From NCBI GenBank assembly GCA_963210315.1, contig OY723298.1, positions 1,240,001 through 1,304,000 on the forward strand: DNA of 64,000 nucleotides. Direction: 5' to 3'. The notes under the pieces were generated by a model that saw only the letters and a program-made list of their open reading frames with translations, was not told the DNA's origin and did not search any database. Shown here one piece after another: positions 40,920 through 51,711 of the stretch. This DNA comes from Rhynchopus euleeides. Lineage: Eukaryota; Euglenozoa; Diplonemea; Diplonemida; Diplonemidae. The translations under genes and the position numbers were made by a program. How positions within the stretch are numbered: the stretch's first letter is position 1; every line of letters begins with the position of its first letter.

Positions 40920-43160
40920 TCAGCGTAGCAAGCCGCCCCTTCATGCGTTGTGTTAGACTGACGTGACACACATAGTGTGTTGGGGTCGGTGTGCTGTGAG
41001 TGTGTCACCCTTGCGGGAGTGGAAGCTTCCTGCAGAATCGCATCACCAGAGGGTGCCTTCCGCTCCTCGTCCTCTACATGGGTTCCTCCTCCTCCAGACG
41101 GGTTCAGCAGCCTTGCTTCCCAAATAGAACCAGCATGGAGCGGATCTTATCCGCCGGTTAGCTCTGTGGCGTGCCCACACACGCAGTCACATGCCAGATA
41201 TTCTCTGCGCATGCCTGCGTGATGCGCCTTGATGAGCTCTTTTGCTTTGTTCTATTCGGACACTTCGCGGTTACCCACCCCTGACCCCCTCCCCCTCACC
41301 CCCACTTCGCCACTACCCTCGCCTAACCATCATCGACCCCTGTTGCCCGTGCCTTTCAGTAGGGTTGTGCGTGCAACCCAACTGATCACCCTTTTGTGTT
41401 GGTGCGTATTTTCTGTGGCAGTCATGCTCTCATCACGGATTGCCACGCGTTTGTCTTCCTTTGTGTCACAAGCTGAAACGCACTGTGGGTGGGTTGGGGT
41501 GAGGGATGCACTCCCAGGCATTAGACGCAGTGCAGTGATGCCCACAAGTGCTCCCAACCCCTGCCCCACCCTTTGCATTCAGCTTTTTACTTGTTGTTGC
41601 GAGCGGAGCAAGAACGAAGTCGCGGAGGCACAGAGAGGGAAATCGTACGGCGTCAAGCTGCATGATGAACACCTCCGTGCCACTTCATGCCCCCCTCGCA
41701 CAGCCTTGCATTGCAAGTGTGCGCTCAACGAAAACCCTTTCAAGAGCGGTGCAGCTTGCTTGGACAAGGTGTTTCTGCCTTATAGCTTCAGTGTGCGGCG
41801 TTTCATTTTGCCCCCACCCCAGTCGTTTTTCCCGACTTCACCCACACTCTCAATTGAACCAAAGACAAGGGGGTCTTCGTCACCCCTTTCTGTGCCGAAA
41901 CTGTGGTGGTGCGTCAGTGAATGAGCCCTCTTCCATGAGGACCCTCACTGCTGCGCACCTCTGAGCGAAGCCCCCGGCGTTGCTTTTATTTCCTGCAGCA
42001 GTGTGCACCGCGCCGAGCACTGCCTGCTTCACACACCACCCTGCTGTTCCGGTGGGTCACTGCCCCACGTCATGTGGGGTGCTGTGCCAGGACACAGGTC
42101 ACAACCCAGATCGTTGGTCACTGTCTTTCCTCCCCCTCCTCCCTGCACCCCTCGCCGGAGACAGGCCTCCCGTGTGTGGTGCCGCGCTTGCCGTGGCACT
42201 CGCATCAATCCAACAAAACGTGTTCAGCCAAACGGCAGATCATCAGCGTGTTCCTGTGGGGCTGTCTTGTCCCTCGGAGCAGTGCCAGATGTTGCTGTCG
42301 TCCTGGCTCTGGGGCCTGGTGCTGTGCCAGCACACTCCACCCCAACTGGCAAGTGGAGCTCAGCCACGAGATGCAGCCACAGCCACTCGGCAGGGCGGGG
42401 GTGTTGTGGCGGAGGGGGAGGGTGGTGGGTGGCGGGTGGGTGGTGGGGGTGTGCGAACGTGGGGCTTGCTGCTGCCCCTCTCCCTCCGGCCGTCCGGGTT
42501 CTTCTCGTTTCCCAAATCAAGTGTTTTGTGTGGTGTCTGTTGTTATTTCCGAAGGCGCCCTCACCTCCCACGCACCCCCGCACCGCACTGCCCTTCCATG
42601 CCGCTGTCTCACGGATGCGGGTGGCGCTGCTTTATCTTTGGGGGTGTGCAGGGTGTCTGGGCATGTTCCTGTTCGAGATGACAATAGAAACAAGATGCAA
42701 TCCATCCCGTACGCACGTTACAACTGGAAGAGGTTGTGGTGCCAGGCACACGCACCTCGACTGGTATGAATGTGAGGCGCTGCTTCTTGCAGTAGACACT
42801 GTAACATTGCAATGTCTGCTGCAGGCGCTTCTCTTGCTTGCTCGATTTCCTCCTTGATTGCCTGAGGCGACCAACAATGAACCGCGTTTTGCTGGTCCTA
42901 CGCCATGCGACGTGTCCGTCACAGATGCAATGCGTATTGCGAGAGTGATGCACGTGGCCTTGGCGGTGTGGGTCCGGTGTGCGGTGTTCATATCCCCGAG
43001 TTACACGGCAAGTGTTCAGTGCGGTATGGCAGACAAGACCCGACGATCACCTGCCCCCTCCTGATTTTCGACGATGATTTGCTTGTCACCCCCGGCACGA
43101 ACACACCCCAGTTGCACTTCCACCACCACCACCTCCCTTGCACCAGGATACCTGTCAACA
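40920..43160. other. Spacer between propellers C and D (copy of 34775-37015)
   Basis: Every feature of the A-B spacer recurs here at an offset of 6145 bases. No gene is supported. Confidence 0.65.
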
Positions 43161-44396
43161 ATGCGCACCTCTGTGGCGTTCCTGATGGCGGCCTTCGCTG
43201 CGGCGTCGGTGCAGGCGGAGACGGCGTCGTTCTTGTGGGAGCAGACCGAGGAGTGGCTCTTGGATGACGTGGTGGAGGGCCTGAACGGTGTCACCTACGG
43301 TATTGGGTACGAGCGTGCCGCAGACAACTGGCTGCTGGTGGCACACGATAACAACGGTGTCCTCACTGCGGAGCGCCGTGTGCAGGACAGCGTGCCTCTG
43401 CCTGCTGCCGGGCAGACGCGCCCCGTCGCTGCCGTGCTGGACCAGAGCAGGGGGCAGCTGGTTGTGCTCGGCACGCTGGCGAACCAGTCGGGTCTGACGT
43501 ACACTGCGGTGGTCGCCTTCGCCGTCCCCTCGCTCACAACCCTGTGGCAGGTGCAGCTCGGCAGCGGGCACCGCCCCCAGGACCTGGCCCTTGGCAGCGA
43601 CGGCAGCGTGTACGTCGCACTGAACAGGTGGAGCCCTGAAGTCGTCGGGGTGACTGTGGCCCGTGTTTCTGCTGACGGTGTGGTGAGGTGGGCGGTGGCG
43701 GAGGACACGGGTCTTCTTTTGGGTGTGGGTGACAACGTCATTGCGACATCCGCCACCGACGACGTGTACGTCGCCGTGCGTGCGAAGGTGCTGAAGTACA
43801 GCCCAGACGGCGTGCTGCAGTGGTCTGGCGCGCACCCTGCTGAGGCGATCCACGTCCGTGCTGACAACACCATCATCGGGAGCACCTCTGCAAACCCCAG
43901 CGGGAAGACGGTCGCCCTGAGCCAGGACGGTTCCCTGCTGTGGTCTGCAGAGGCCGGTGGCCTCACCATCGTCACCAACAGCGACCTGGAGGTGTGGGTC
44001 GGGGACAGCAACTTCGTCGACTCCGACAACGTCGACTGGCGTCTGCGCAAGCTCAGCGCTGCTGGGCAGCTGCAGTGGGTGCGCTCCATTGGCGACACCA
44101 AGGAGGACATGCTCCGCGCACTCGCCATCGACGAGCACAGCAACGTGGTGGCTGCCGGCAAGCTGACCGTGCGTGGCGGCTTCCTCAACCTCTTCTGGAG
44201 TGCCAAGCTGGCGGTCATCAAGTGGGACGCGGCTGGCAACCAGGTGTGGCGTGTGGAGCACAGCGGGACCGCAAGCCCGAGCGTCGTGGTCACCTCCCCT
44301 GGCCGTGTCGTTGTCGGGGCCCTGACCTCCATTGTTGGGTTCCAGACCACAGCCACCACCGGCACCAGCTGCCCCAGCTGGCAGTTCTGGTGCTAG
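43161..44396 (+). CDS. Secreted beta-propeller protein, copy D (duplicate of B)
   Basis: The protein has 411 residues, identical to copy B as read here. Being part of the 4.9-kb near-identical block (40090-45008 against 33400-38863), it represents a very recent duplicate. Expression of B and D would give the same secreted protein. Confidence 0.82.
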   Translation: MRTSVAFLMAAFAAASVQAETASFLWEQTEEWLLDDVVEGLNGVTYGIGYERAADNWLLVAHDNNGVLTAERRVQDSVPLPAAGQTRPVAAVLDQSRGQLVVLGTLANQSGLTYTAVVAFAVPSLTTLWQVQLGSGHRPQDLALGSDGSVYVALNRWSPEVVGVTVARVSADGVVRWAVAEDTGLLLGVGDNVIATSATDDVYVAVRAKVLKYSPDGVLQWSGAHPAEAIHVRADNTIIGSTSANPSGKTVALSQDGSLLWSAEAGGLTIVTNSDLEVWVGDSNFVDSDNVDWRLRKLSAAGQLQWVRSIGDTKEDMLRALAIDEHSNVVAAGKLTVRGGFLNLFWSAKLAVIKWDAAGNQVWRVEHSGTASPSVVVTSPGRVVVGALTSIVGFQTTATTGTSCPSWQFWC

Positions 44397-45259
44397 TCAG
44401 CCCGAGCTGCCTCTTCATGCCACTGTGTGTTGGTGGGTGGCTGTGTGTGGGCGTGTTGCCGTTGCGGCAGTGGAAGCTTCCTGCAAACATCGCACACCAC
44501 TGAGAGGGTGCCTCCGCCCCTCATCGAAGATGATTGTTTCTTGTCGTTTCGGTGAAGCCAGCTCAGGGTATTCTTCCCCAGCAGGCTGATCCTTACGAAC
44601 ATCCCACACACCTGCAGGGTGTGTGTGTGTGTGTTCAACGTTCGAAGACCTTTGCTTCCCAAATGGAACCGGCGTCGAGCGGATCGTATCCGCCGAACTG
44701 CTTCTGTGGTGTGCCACACACACAGTCACGTGCCAGATATTTTCTACGCGTGCCTGCGTGATACGCCTGATGAGGTTTTGCTGTGTCTCTTTTTTGGGAA
44801 CTCCCAGCTGTCTTCCCCTTATCCCCCTCACCTCGCCACTGCCTTCACCCTACTTACCCGCCCTTCAGGAGGGCTGTGCGTGCAACTCAACGGACCCCCC
44901 TCTTGCACGGGGTTTCTCCTTGAACACCACACACGCACATGCCATTTGGCACCACCCACCCCCTTGTCTTTGTTCGCATCAAGCAATATGTTGTCCCCTC
45001 TCACGGACTGATCCTTTTCTCCATGACTGGGCTTATTCGCAGCGACTCTGCAGGTCCCACCCCACCCCACCCCACCCCACCCCACCCCTTGCCTCCCACT
45101 CACAGCACAACCCTGCAGCAGCACTCCCTCTCAGTCAGCACCCTTTCGCCCACCCCCTGCCCTTCACACATCCTTTCAGGCGGGCAGAGAGGCTGCAGAG
45201 AGAAGTGGCCCCTGCCTGTGTTGCGTCCGCTCCCGTTGTGTTGCGGGCTGGCAACTGGA
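44397..45259. other. Intergenic, with (CCCCA)n microsatellite
   Basis: No gene. The first 612 bases copy the B flank. A CCCCA tandem repeat lies at about 45055-45088, about 170 bases before the WW-protein start. Confidence 0.55.
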
Positions 45260-48200
45260 ATGTCGGGGGACGAGGCAGTGACCCACGCGCCGCTCACCCC
45301 GCTTGTCGTCGAGACGCAGGAGCAGGCGGCACAGCTCGCGGCACAGATCATCAAGGAGAGTGGGATTAGCCAGGAGCTCGTCAGCCCTGGGTCTGCCCGG
45401 TTCCTCGCGCATCAGATCCTGGCGGACCACGTTATCGAGGCGCAGAAGCAGGAGCTAGAGAAGCTGAACGGGGAGATCTGCAACCTGCAGAGCTTCGTGC
45501 AGCACCGCACCGCCCGGCAGGCCGCGGCACAGCCCCCGCAGGAGGCACTGCCGGCACCGCCTCCGCCACCCCCACAGCAGCAGCGCAGCTCGATACCTGC
45601 ACCTCCCCAGCTCCTGGCCCAAGGGGTTCGCAGCTCACTTGCGCAGAACGTCATGCAGGCCGGCGAGCAGCAGGGCTTGTTCCCGTCTGACCCCCCCGAG
45701 CACACCGAGAGCATGGCACGGCCCGACTCGGCGCTGGTGGGGAAGGGGCTCACGCAGGCAGATCTGGTGAACCACCTGGTGGCGGTGCTGCGCGGGCAGC
45801 AGCCCGCCACGATGGGGCCTGCTGCAGGGGGCAGCAGGCGCAGCAGCACGGCATCCGGGGCGAAGGCGCCGCACCAGGCGTCGGATGCAAACAGGCTGCG
45901 GCATGAGCTGGAGTCGCTGACGAATGAGAGGCCCACTTCCCTGCATGTGCCGAACTTCACCAACCTGGCGTCGAAGACGGTGCTGTCTGTGGAGGGGAAG
46001 GGTGGTGTGGTGCCCTCCGACCTGCCGCAGATGAAGGGCGTGCAGAGCATCCCCAGCCCGCAGAGGCTGAATCGCGTCGCGGCGGTGCCGCGCCCCGGCG
46101 AGTATGACCTGGAGTCGACCTCCACCACGCTGCCCCCGCCCCCCTTCGCACACAGGGATCCGTTTGACGACGCGGAGGTGGATTGGGACACCATCGGGCA
46201 GGACGTGCTGGGCATCCTCCGCGAGCTGCACCAGAGGCAGGTGGAGGCGGAGCAGCAGAAGGCGGATCTGGAGGACAAGCTGACGGTGCTAATGGCGTCG
46301 CCCCGGAGGGTCGACGACGATGTGTTTGACTCGCCGGTGGCGCCGCTGGAGGGGGTTGGGCTTGGCGTGGCGCCGCTGGCGATCCCCCCGCCGACGCCGT
46401 CGCACCCCACGCCGCAGGTGTATCCGGGGTCGGTGCAGCGGAGCGAGAAGGAGCCAGGCATGGAGGCTACGCATATGAGCCTGCCTGGGGCGGCGGAGCC
46501 GGTTGGTGCTGTGGCGGAGCCGTTTGGCCACAACAGCAGCAACAACAACAACAACAACAACAACGCAACCACGCCGCTGCAGCAGAGCTCGCAGCAGCCG
46601 CCTGCTCCGACTCCGACAGATGCCCAGCCGCAGTCTGCAACGACCACGCCGGCGGTGAGCCGGAAGTCGAGTGCCATCCCTTCGCCGTCGCATGTGCCGA
46701 ATGCCTTTGGGTCGCGGAGTGGAGTGGTGCCCCCTGCAGCAGCGTCGACGCCAGGAGTTGCCCCGCAGGCTGCGACGCCTCTGGCAAGGCCCTCTTATGT
46801 TGACGAGCGGAGAATGTCTTCTGCAACGGCGCAGTCGGCGCAGTCGGTCATCCAAGGCACGCTTGCCCAGCCTGGGTTTGTCCCGGGCTCGCCTGCCCCG
46901 CCCCCGAAGCGTGATGCCAGCAGCGAGGGTGTGGAGGGGCTCCCCGAAGGCTGGAGGGAGTACCGCACAGGGGAGGGGAAGCCGTATTTCTACAACACTG
47001 CGACGGGGAAGAGCCATTGGAAGCGCCCCACGGCTGCCGCAGGGAAGCCGCTGATGATCAACATCAACATCAACGTCGACAAGAGGAAGAAGGGCGGTGC
47101 GGCGTCGCAGATCGGGCAGGAGGACCAGGCGTCCCCGGTGGAGGTGTCGGTGCGGCATACACCTGTGGCAAGCCAGCCCAGCCAGGCGAGCGAGCGGAAG
47201 GGGCGTGTGGAGAGCATCGTGCACACGCAGGAGTCGCCTGCCGTGGCGGTGGAGGGGATGGCGCCCCCTGCGGTGGAGGGGTGGCAGGCGCAGCCGGCTC
47301 CTGCGTCGGTGCCGCACTCGCAGCATGTGTCGGCTGCGCCGTCGCAGAGAGGGTCCGTTGCGCTGTCGCAGCCGCATGTGCCGACGCCGCGTGCCTCGGC
47401 ACAGTCGCAGGTGCAGGCGCAGGAGGCTCTGGGCGACCAGGGGGAGATCCCCATCGAGGCGTATGCGCCAGCGGCATCTCCCGACCCGCTTTCTGCTGCT
47501 GCGGCAGCCATCGATGCGGAGCTGGAGGCACACAAGTCGCGCCAGTCTGTAGGTGGGGAATCCCAGTCACGCTACTGGCAGCAGCAGCAACAGCAGCAAC
47601 AGCAGCAGCAGCAGCAGCGGCCTGTGCAGCCGGCAGAGCTGGGCTCGCTCGAGTACACCGTGGATGATCGCACAGGGTCCCCCCTTATCGTGCCGCCGAT
47701 GAACGCGGTGACCACGGTTGTGGTTGAAGGGCTCCCAGGTATGGTTCTCAGAAGGGGTTGAAACGGCACCCGCCGAAGTGGCTTCGCACCTCCACCACGC
47801 ACACCCCTCCTGACACAGGCCAGGGCGCGGGGTCTCCCACGAGGGTGCATGTCACGAGCTCAGCGGCAGCGTCGGTATGTCAGATGTGACTGGTGTGCCG
47901 CGTGCTCAGTGAGGTTGCCCATCACCACCACCTCCTCCTACAACAGCGCTGTGTGGCGTGTGGCACCCAGCTCAATGTCGGTGCGACGTACTGCCACAAC
48001 TGCGGGTATGTATTGTCCAGATTTGTTTTGCTTTCCGTGTTGAGGCGGTGCCCCGTGTGTTTTGAGAGAGCAACAGAAACCTCGATTTATTGACAACAAT
48101 GCCACTTCACTGGGGGGCACAGCACACTGCCGCCTCCTACGCACAAACGAAGCCCGTACGATTTTTACTCTGCCCTTGCCCACACCACCACCATCACCCC

Positions 48201-48270
48201 ACACAGATGGCGGGCTGTCACACCGCAAGTCATCATGCGGTCGCCAGCGCATCAGTACCAGCAGGCATGA
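45260..48270 (+). CDS. Low-complexity WW-domain protein with C-terminal zinc ribbon (four exons)
   Basis: Exons 45260-47738, 47819-47874, 47947-48005 and 48207-48270 give about 885 residues; introns are 80, 72 and about 201 bp (GTATGG...ACACAG, GTATGT...ACAACAG, GTATGT...ACACAG). The N-terminus is helical with EAQKQELEKLNGEI; the middle is Pro/Gln/Ser-rich with a poly-Asn run (about residue 428) and poly-Gln run (about residue 775). A WW domain, LPEGWREY...GKPYFYNTATGKSHWKRP, lies at about residues 560-592; WW domains bind Pro-rich ligands. After splicing, exon 3 encodes CVACGTQLNVGATYCHNCG, a zinc ribbon, which supports introns 1 and 2. The third intron is less certain: reading through would end at 48093 with a further CPVC. 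The start MSGDEAV is chosen because the upstream frame is spacer. Confidence 0.75.
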
Positions 48271-48889
48271 GGAGGCAGGCCGTGACAGCAAGTGCACGGT
48301 AGGGTTCATCTGCAACCCTGCCTCGCCAGCTGGGCCTGGCCGAGTCCCTGCGGGAGCTGATGCAGTAGGGTGGCCAACAGGCTCTTTCGGACCTTTGTGA
48401 ATGCATGAGGGGGGAGGGTAGTGGGTCATGTTATACACCCCCCCCACGAAGCCCCCTGCCCCCCGCCGTCTTCTGTCGATTCCCATTCGGCTATGTACCT
48501 GTGTATTTGTCTCTTTTTGCTGTTGTTGTCTTTTGCTGTGTTATGGCAATTCCTCCGGGAATTCCCTCCGGTGGTGGTGGTAGTGGGGGACTGCTCCCCT
48601 CACAGCCAGCGCCACCCCCCCCCCCTTCAATCCACCCGTGTCTCTGACTCTCCCACACCCCACTGCCAACAAACTGGAGCATCCATCCACCCTACCCGCA
48701 CACACAAGCCACACCCGACTCACTGTGTTCACGATAACCCTTTCTGTCCCCCCCTTTCTCTCTCAACTTGACAGCGTGCCGCTGGCGTGCTGCTCCCCTG
48801 AACCTCCAGCCAACACAACCGCCAGACAAGGCAAAACGGCGTCTGAGAGGGGCCGCTTTCTCGTTGGAGTTGCGGCCTTCCCCTCACCC

Positions 48890-48929
<40 letters not shown>

Positions 48930-50156
48930 GCCTCTTCCCCACTGTTACCCCTTTATTGTTCGCCACTGTATCCCACTCATTATGCATTCTCCTTGTTGAG
49001 TACACACCACGCCACGCCACGCGTGGCTACGATCGTTTTTTTTAGTTTGGCAGAGATTCTCTGAGAGTATCCGTGCAAAAGAACTGGACTGACTGCCGCC
49101 ACGCTTGGAACACTGAGCTCCATCACCCTCAGGCGAGCGAGTGGCTCCATATGTGTGGCCCACGCAGCAATCGGGGCGATGGGGTGGGGGGGGGTGGGGG
49201 GGGGGTAATTCCCTCCCACGGCAAATTTGCAGGAAAGGGGAGCCCCCTCCTTCATTCAAGGCAGGCCAGGACAGGCACAGGTGGTGTGTTTTGTCACTGA
49301 TTCTTTACTGGCAACATCAGAGTTACGAAGGGGGGCGGAAGAAAGGGCATTTCACTACACCACCACCACCACCCCGACCTGATGTTTTGTGTTGGGGGTG
49401 GGTGCGTGGCCTTCTCATGTTGCTGCCAACCACACGAAGGGGTGGGGAGGGGAGGGGGGGGGGTTTTTCGGTCCCCCCCCTCACCCCCCCCCCCCACTCG
49501 TCCCCCAACCTCCTAAACGCCTCTCCTCTCCCCCCCCTTGTCCCTATCCCTCTTCACACGCCTCAGAGCTGATGTATCCCTTTCCATCCCTCCCCCCCCC
49601 TCACCCTTAGTGTTGTCCGATAGAAAATAGTGTGTTTTTTTTGAAGGAAGGTGGTATGAAAGAAAATCCAGCCGAAGAAAACAGGGCGGAGGAGTGAGCT
49701 TCCCAAAGAAACCCGTATTCCCCCTCAGGGGGTGGCGGTTGAGTGGTGGGGTGGAGTGGAAGACAAATCATAGCCGACGAGAGGAGGCTATGGGACATGT
49801 CTTTTCCTCTCGATCTCCTCTCTCTCGCTGTGGGGAGGCAAGCCTCGGGTCAAAACAAAAAAAAACATTTCATGTCGAAGAAATACGGCTGGCATGTGTG
49901 GGTAGGCAAAAGAAAATAGTGGATGATCTCCCCGCCCCGCGCCCGCCTCCCGACGTATCTTGTCTGCTTCAGAGCAGAGAGTACGGCGTGGCATGGCATT
50001 GCCCCACCCATCTCCACCCAGATGTCACTGGATCTCAGACACAGACTGCATACCGAGTGAAGGGAGATCAACCTTGTGCCTCCTTGTCCTTCTACTTCAC
50101 TGCCCACCCCACCCATCCACCCTCACAGCAGGAGGGTATCTGTGGCATGGCGACGC
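48271..50156. other. Intergenic, low-complexity
   Basis: No supportable gene. It includes a CT microsatellite (about 48895-48923), several poly-G/poly-C runs, and from about 49920 sequence related to the flank upstream of oxygenase copy 3 (GATGATC...CCGCCCCGCGCCCGC), showing that the two loci were duplicated together. Confidence 0.55.
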
Positions 50157-50401
50157 GCCCCGACTGGTGTTTGGTGCCAGAGCCTGTGGTGGATGCACGT
50201 TGCCAGTGGCGCCATGGGGACAATTTTTTCCTGTAGCCTCATGCAATGAAGGAGGAAATGGAACACGGAGAAAGCAGGTCATTCGAGTTTACGGCACGCG
50301 TAGTGCCGTAATTGCAGAGCCACATCTCACCTCATCACAGGTCGAGGTGTGTGCGTTTCACCACCACTCTCACAACCTCTCCCAAACAACCAAACAACAC
50401 A

Positions 50402-51418
50402 ATGCCGGACCGGAACGCAACCGTGATCATCGACCAGGCGTGGATCGATGTTCCGACCCCGGTTGTTCCGGGAAACGCAGCGGGGGTGGACGGCACCCCC
50501 GACTGCGTGTTTCCGGAGTGCGGGGCGCTGCACTCCGACGCGCACTCGTCTGTGTGTCGCATGTGTGGAAGGCGGACGACGAAGAGCTGCCTGAAGGCCT
50601 ACATGGAGGGCACGGGGGATCAGACGGTCGAGAAGATGACCGACCAGTGGATGGAGCCACACTGGGTCTGCCCCCTCTGCGCGCTGTATCTCCACAATGG
50701 TGAGGCAACATGGACCCTCAAGGAGGAGGACGAGGGCGACGCCGATGCCAACATGAGTGACGCTACGCCCAAGGTGAGGGACCTCTGGGAGTTGATGAGG
50801 GGTGTGGATAACCCAAACACCAAGGCAATTCTGGAGGAGGTCTTGGATGATATGCAGAGGAAGGAGCGGCAGGCGAAGCTGGAACGCGAGGGGCTGACCG
50901 GCACCCGCATCACGGTGGTGGAGCAATGGCGCCACCGGATGCAGTCGCCAGCGCTGCACGCAATGGCCATGAGGGCACTGCGTGATCGTTTCGGGAAGGG
51001 GGCGGACGATGCGGCTGCGGCAGCGACCGGGCCCCAGCACGAACTTCGGGTCGCGCTCTCCGTGTTGGACATCCTGATCCCCATCGTGTCGACGAAGCCT
51101 GAGGCAGTGCAAGCTGCCCACAACCTCCTGGTCCGCTTGGAGAGGCTGCGCCTCCGGGAGTGGTACGGGCTCGCGGCGCAGCTGCACTGGGAGCGGCGGC
51201 TGGAGGGCATGCCGGCAAGCGCGCTGACGGAGCAACTATTCAGGTCGCTCCAGAGCCAAGCCCAGAGCGAGGGCGAGAAGGAGAAGGCCAACAACAAGCG
51301 GCGCCGCACCGAGGGCGCGTGGGACGAGGAGGAAGAGAGGCCAGTGGTGCCGAAGGGAGGTAAGGGGGGAAAGGGATCCAACAAGGGCTTCAACAAGGGA
51401 TCCAAGTGGGGCAAGTGA
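50402..51418 (+). CDS. PHD-like zinc-finger protein with Gly/Lys-rich tail, carried by the insert
   Basis: The protein has 338 residues. Near residues 35-100 the Cys pattern CVFPEC...CRMC...SCL...WVCPLC resembles a PHD finger, where the WxCxxC ending is typical; the usual His before the third pair is not evident. The middle is helical (residues about 130-290), with EVLDDMQRKERQAKLEREGL and similar. The C-terminus is basic and repetitive: KRRRTEG followed by KGGKGGKG and SNKGFNKGSKWGK. PHD fingers commonly read histone H3 tails, which are very unusual in this organism. The start at CACAATG with a CA-rich leader matches local gene style. Whether it helps the insert move is unknown. Confidence 0.7.
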   Translation: MPDRNATVIIDQAWIDVPTPVVPGNAAGVDGTPDCVFPECGALHSDAHSSVCRMCGRRTTKSCLKAYMEGTGDQTVEKMTDQWMEPHWVCPLCALYLHNGEATWTLKEEDEGDADANMSDATPKVRDLWELMRGVDNPNTKAILEEVLDDMQRKERQAKLEREGLTGTRITVVEQWRHRMQSPALHAMAMRALRDRFGKGADDAAAAATGPQHELRVALSVLDILIPIVSTKPEAVQAAHNLLVRLERLRLREWYGLAAQLHWERRLEGMPASALTEQLFRSLQSQAQSEGEKEKANNKRRRTEGAWDEEEERPVVPKGGKGGKGSNKGFNKGSKWGK

Positions 51419-51531
51419 CAAGCCACACCTGCGCAGGGAGAGCCGGGGTTGTGCGGGCCGGCGACACCTCCCTCAGACACACCGCCACTGCACACACAGT
51501 CCACACTTCAAGGGGAACCAGCGGTGCCACA

Positions 51532-51711
51532 AGCTCAAGGGGAGCAGAATTCACGCATGCCGTGGCGAGTAAAAGCGCAAACCACACAGCCCAGTGCTCA
51601 AGGGGAGCCAGCGGCGCATCAAGCTCAAGGGGAGCAGAACCCACGCACGCCGTGGCTAGTAAAAACGGAAATCACACAGCCCAGTGCTCAAGGGGAGCCA
51701 GCGGCGAAGCA
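51532..51711 (+). repeat. Two 90-bp tandem repeats in the insert
   Basis: Units start AGCTCAAGGGGAGCAGAA at 51532 and 51622 and differ at several positions; a partial unit precedes them (from about 51507). The length is a multiple of three and one frame stays open, giving 30-residue repeats, but the frame lies after the stop of the zinc-finger gene and has no start of its own. Confidence 0.75.

Larger units (their letters stand above)
40090..45008. repeat. Recent segmental duplication (copy of 33400-38863)
   Basis: The offset is 6145 bases downstream of the insertion point. I see one substitution in the coding part of A/C and none in the sampled spacer and B/D regions; the 545-base difference is the insertion in A. 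The right edge is sharp (38863 and 45008), while the left edge passes into more diverged A/C homology reaching back to about 32645 and 39335. Confidence 0.85.

Noticed and set aside
37010-44365. Minus-strand frames of about 360 codons opposite the beta-propellers
   Set aside because: They occur in every copy only because the plus-strand gene is copied; the plus strand has a signal peptide and blade repeats.
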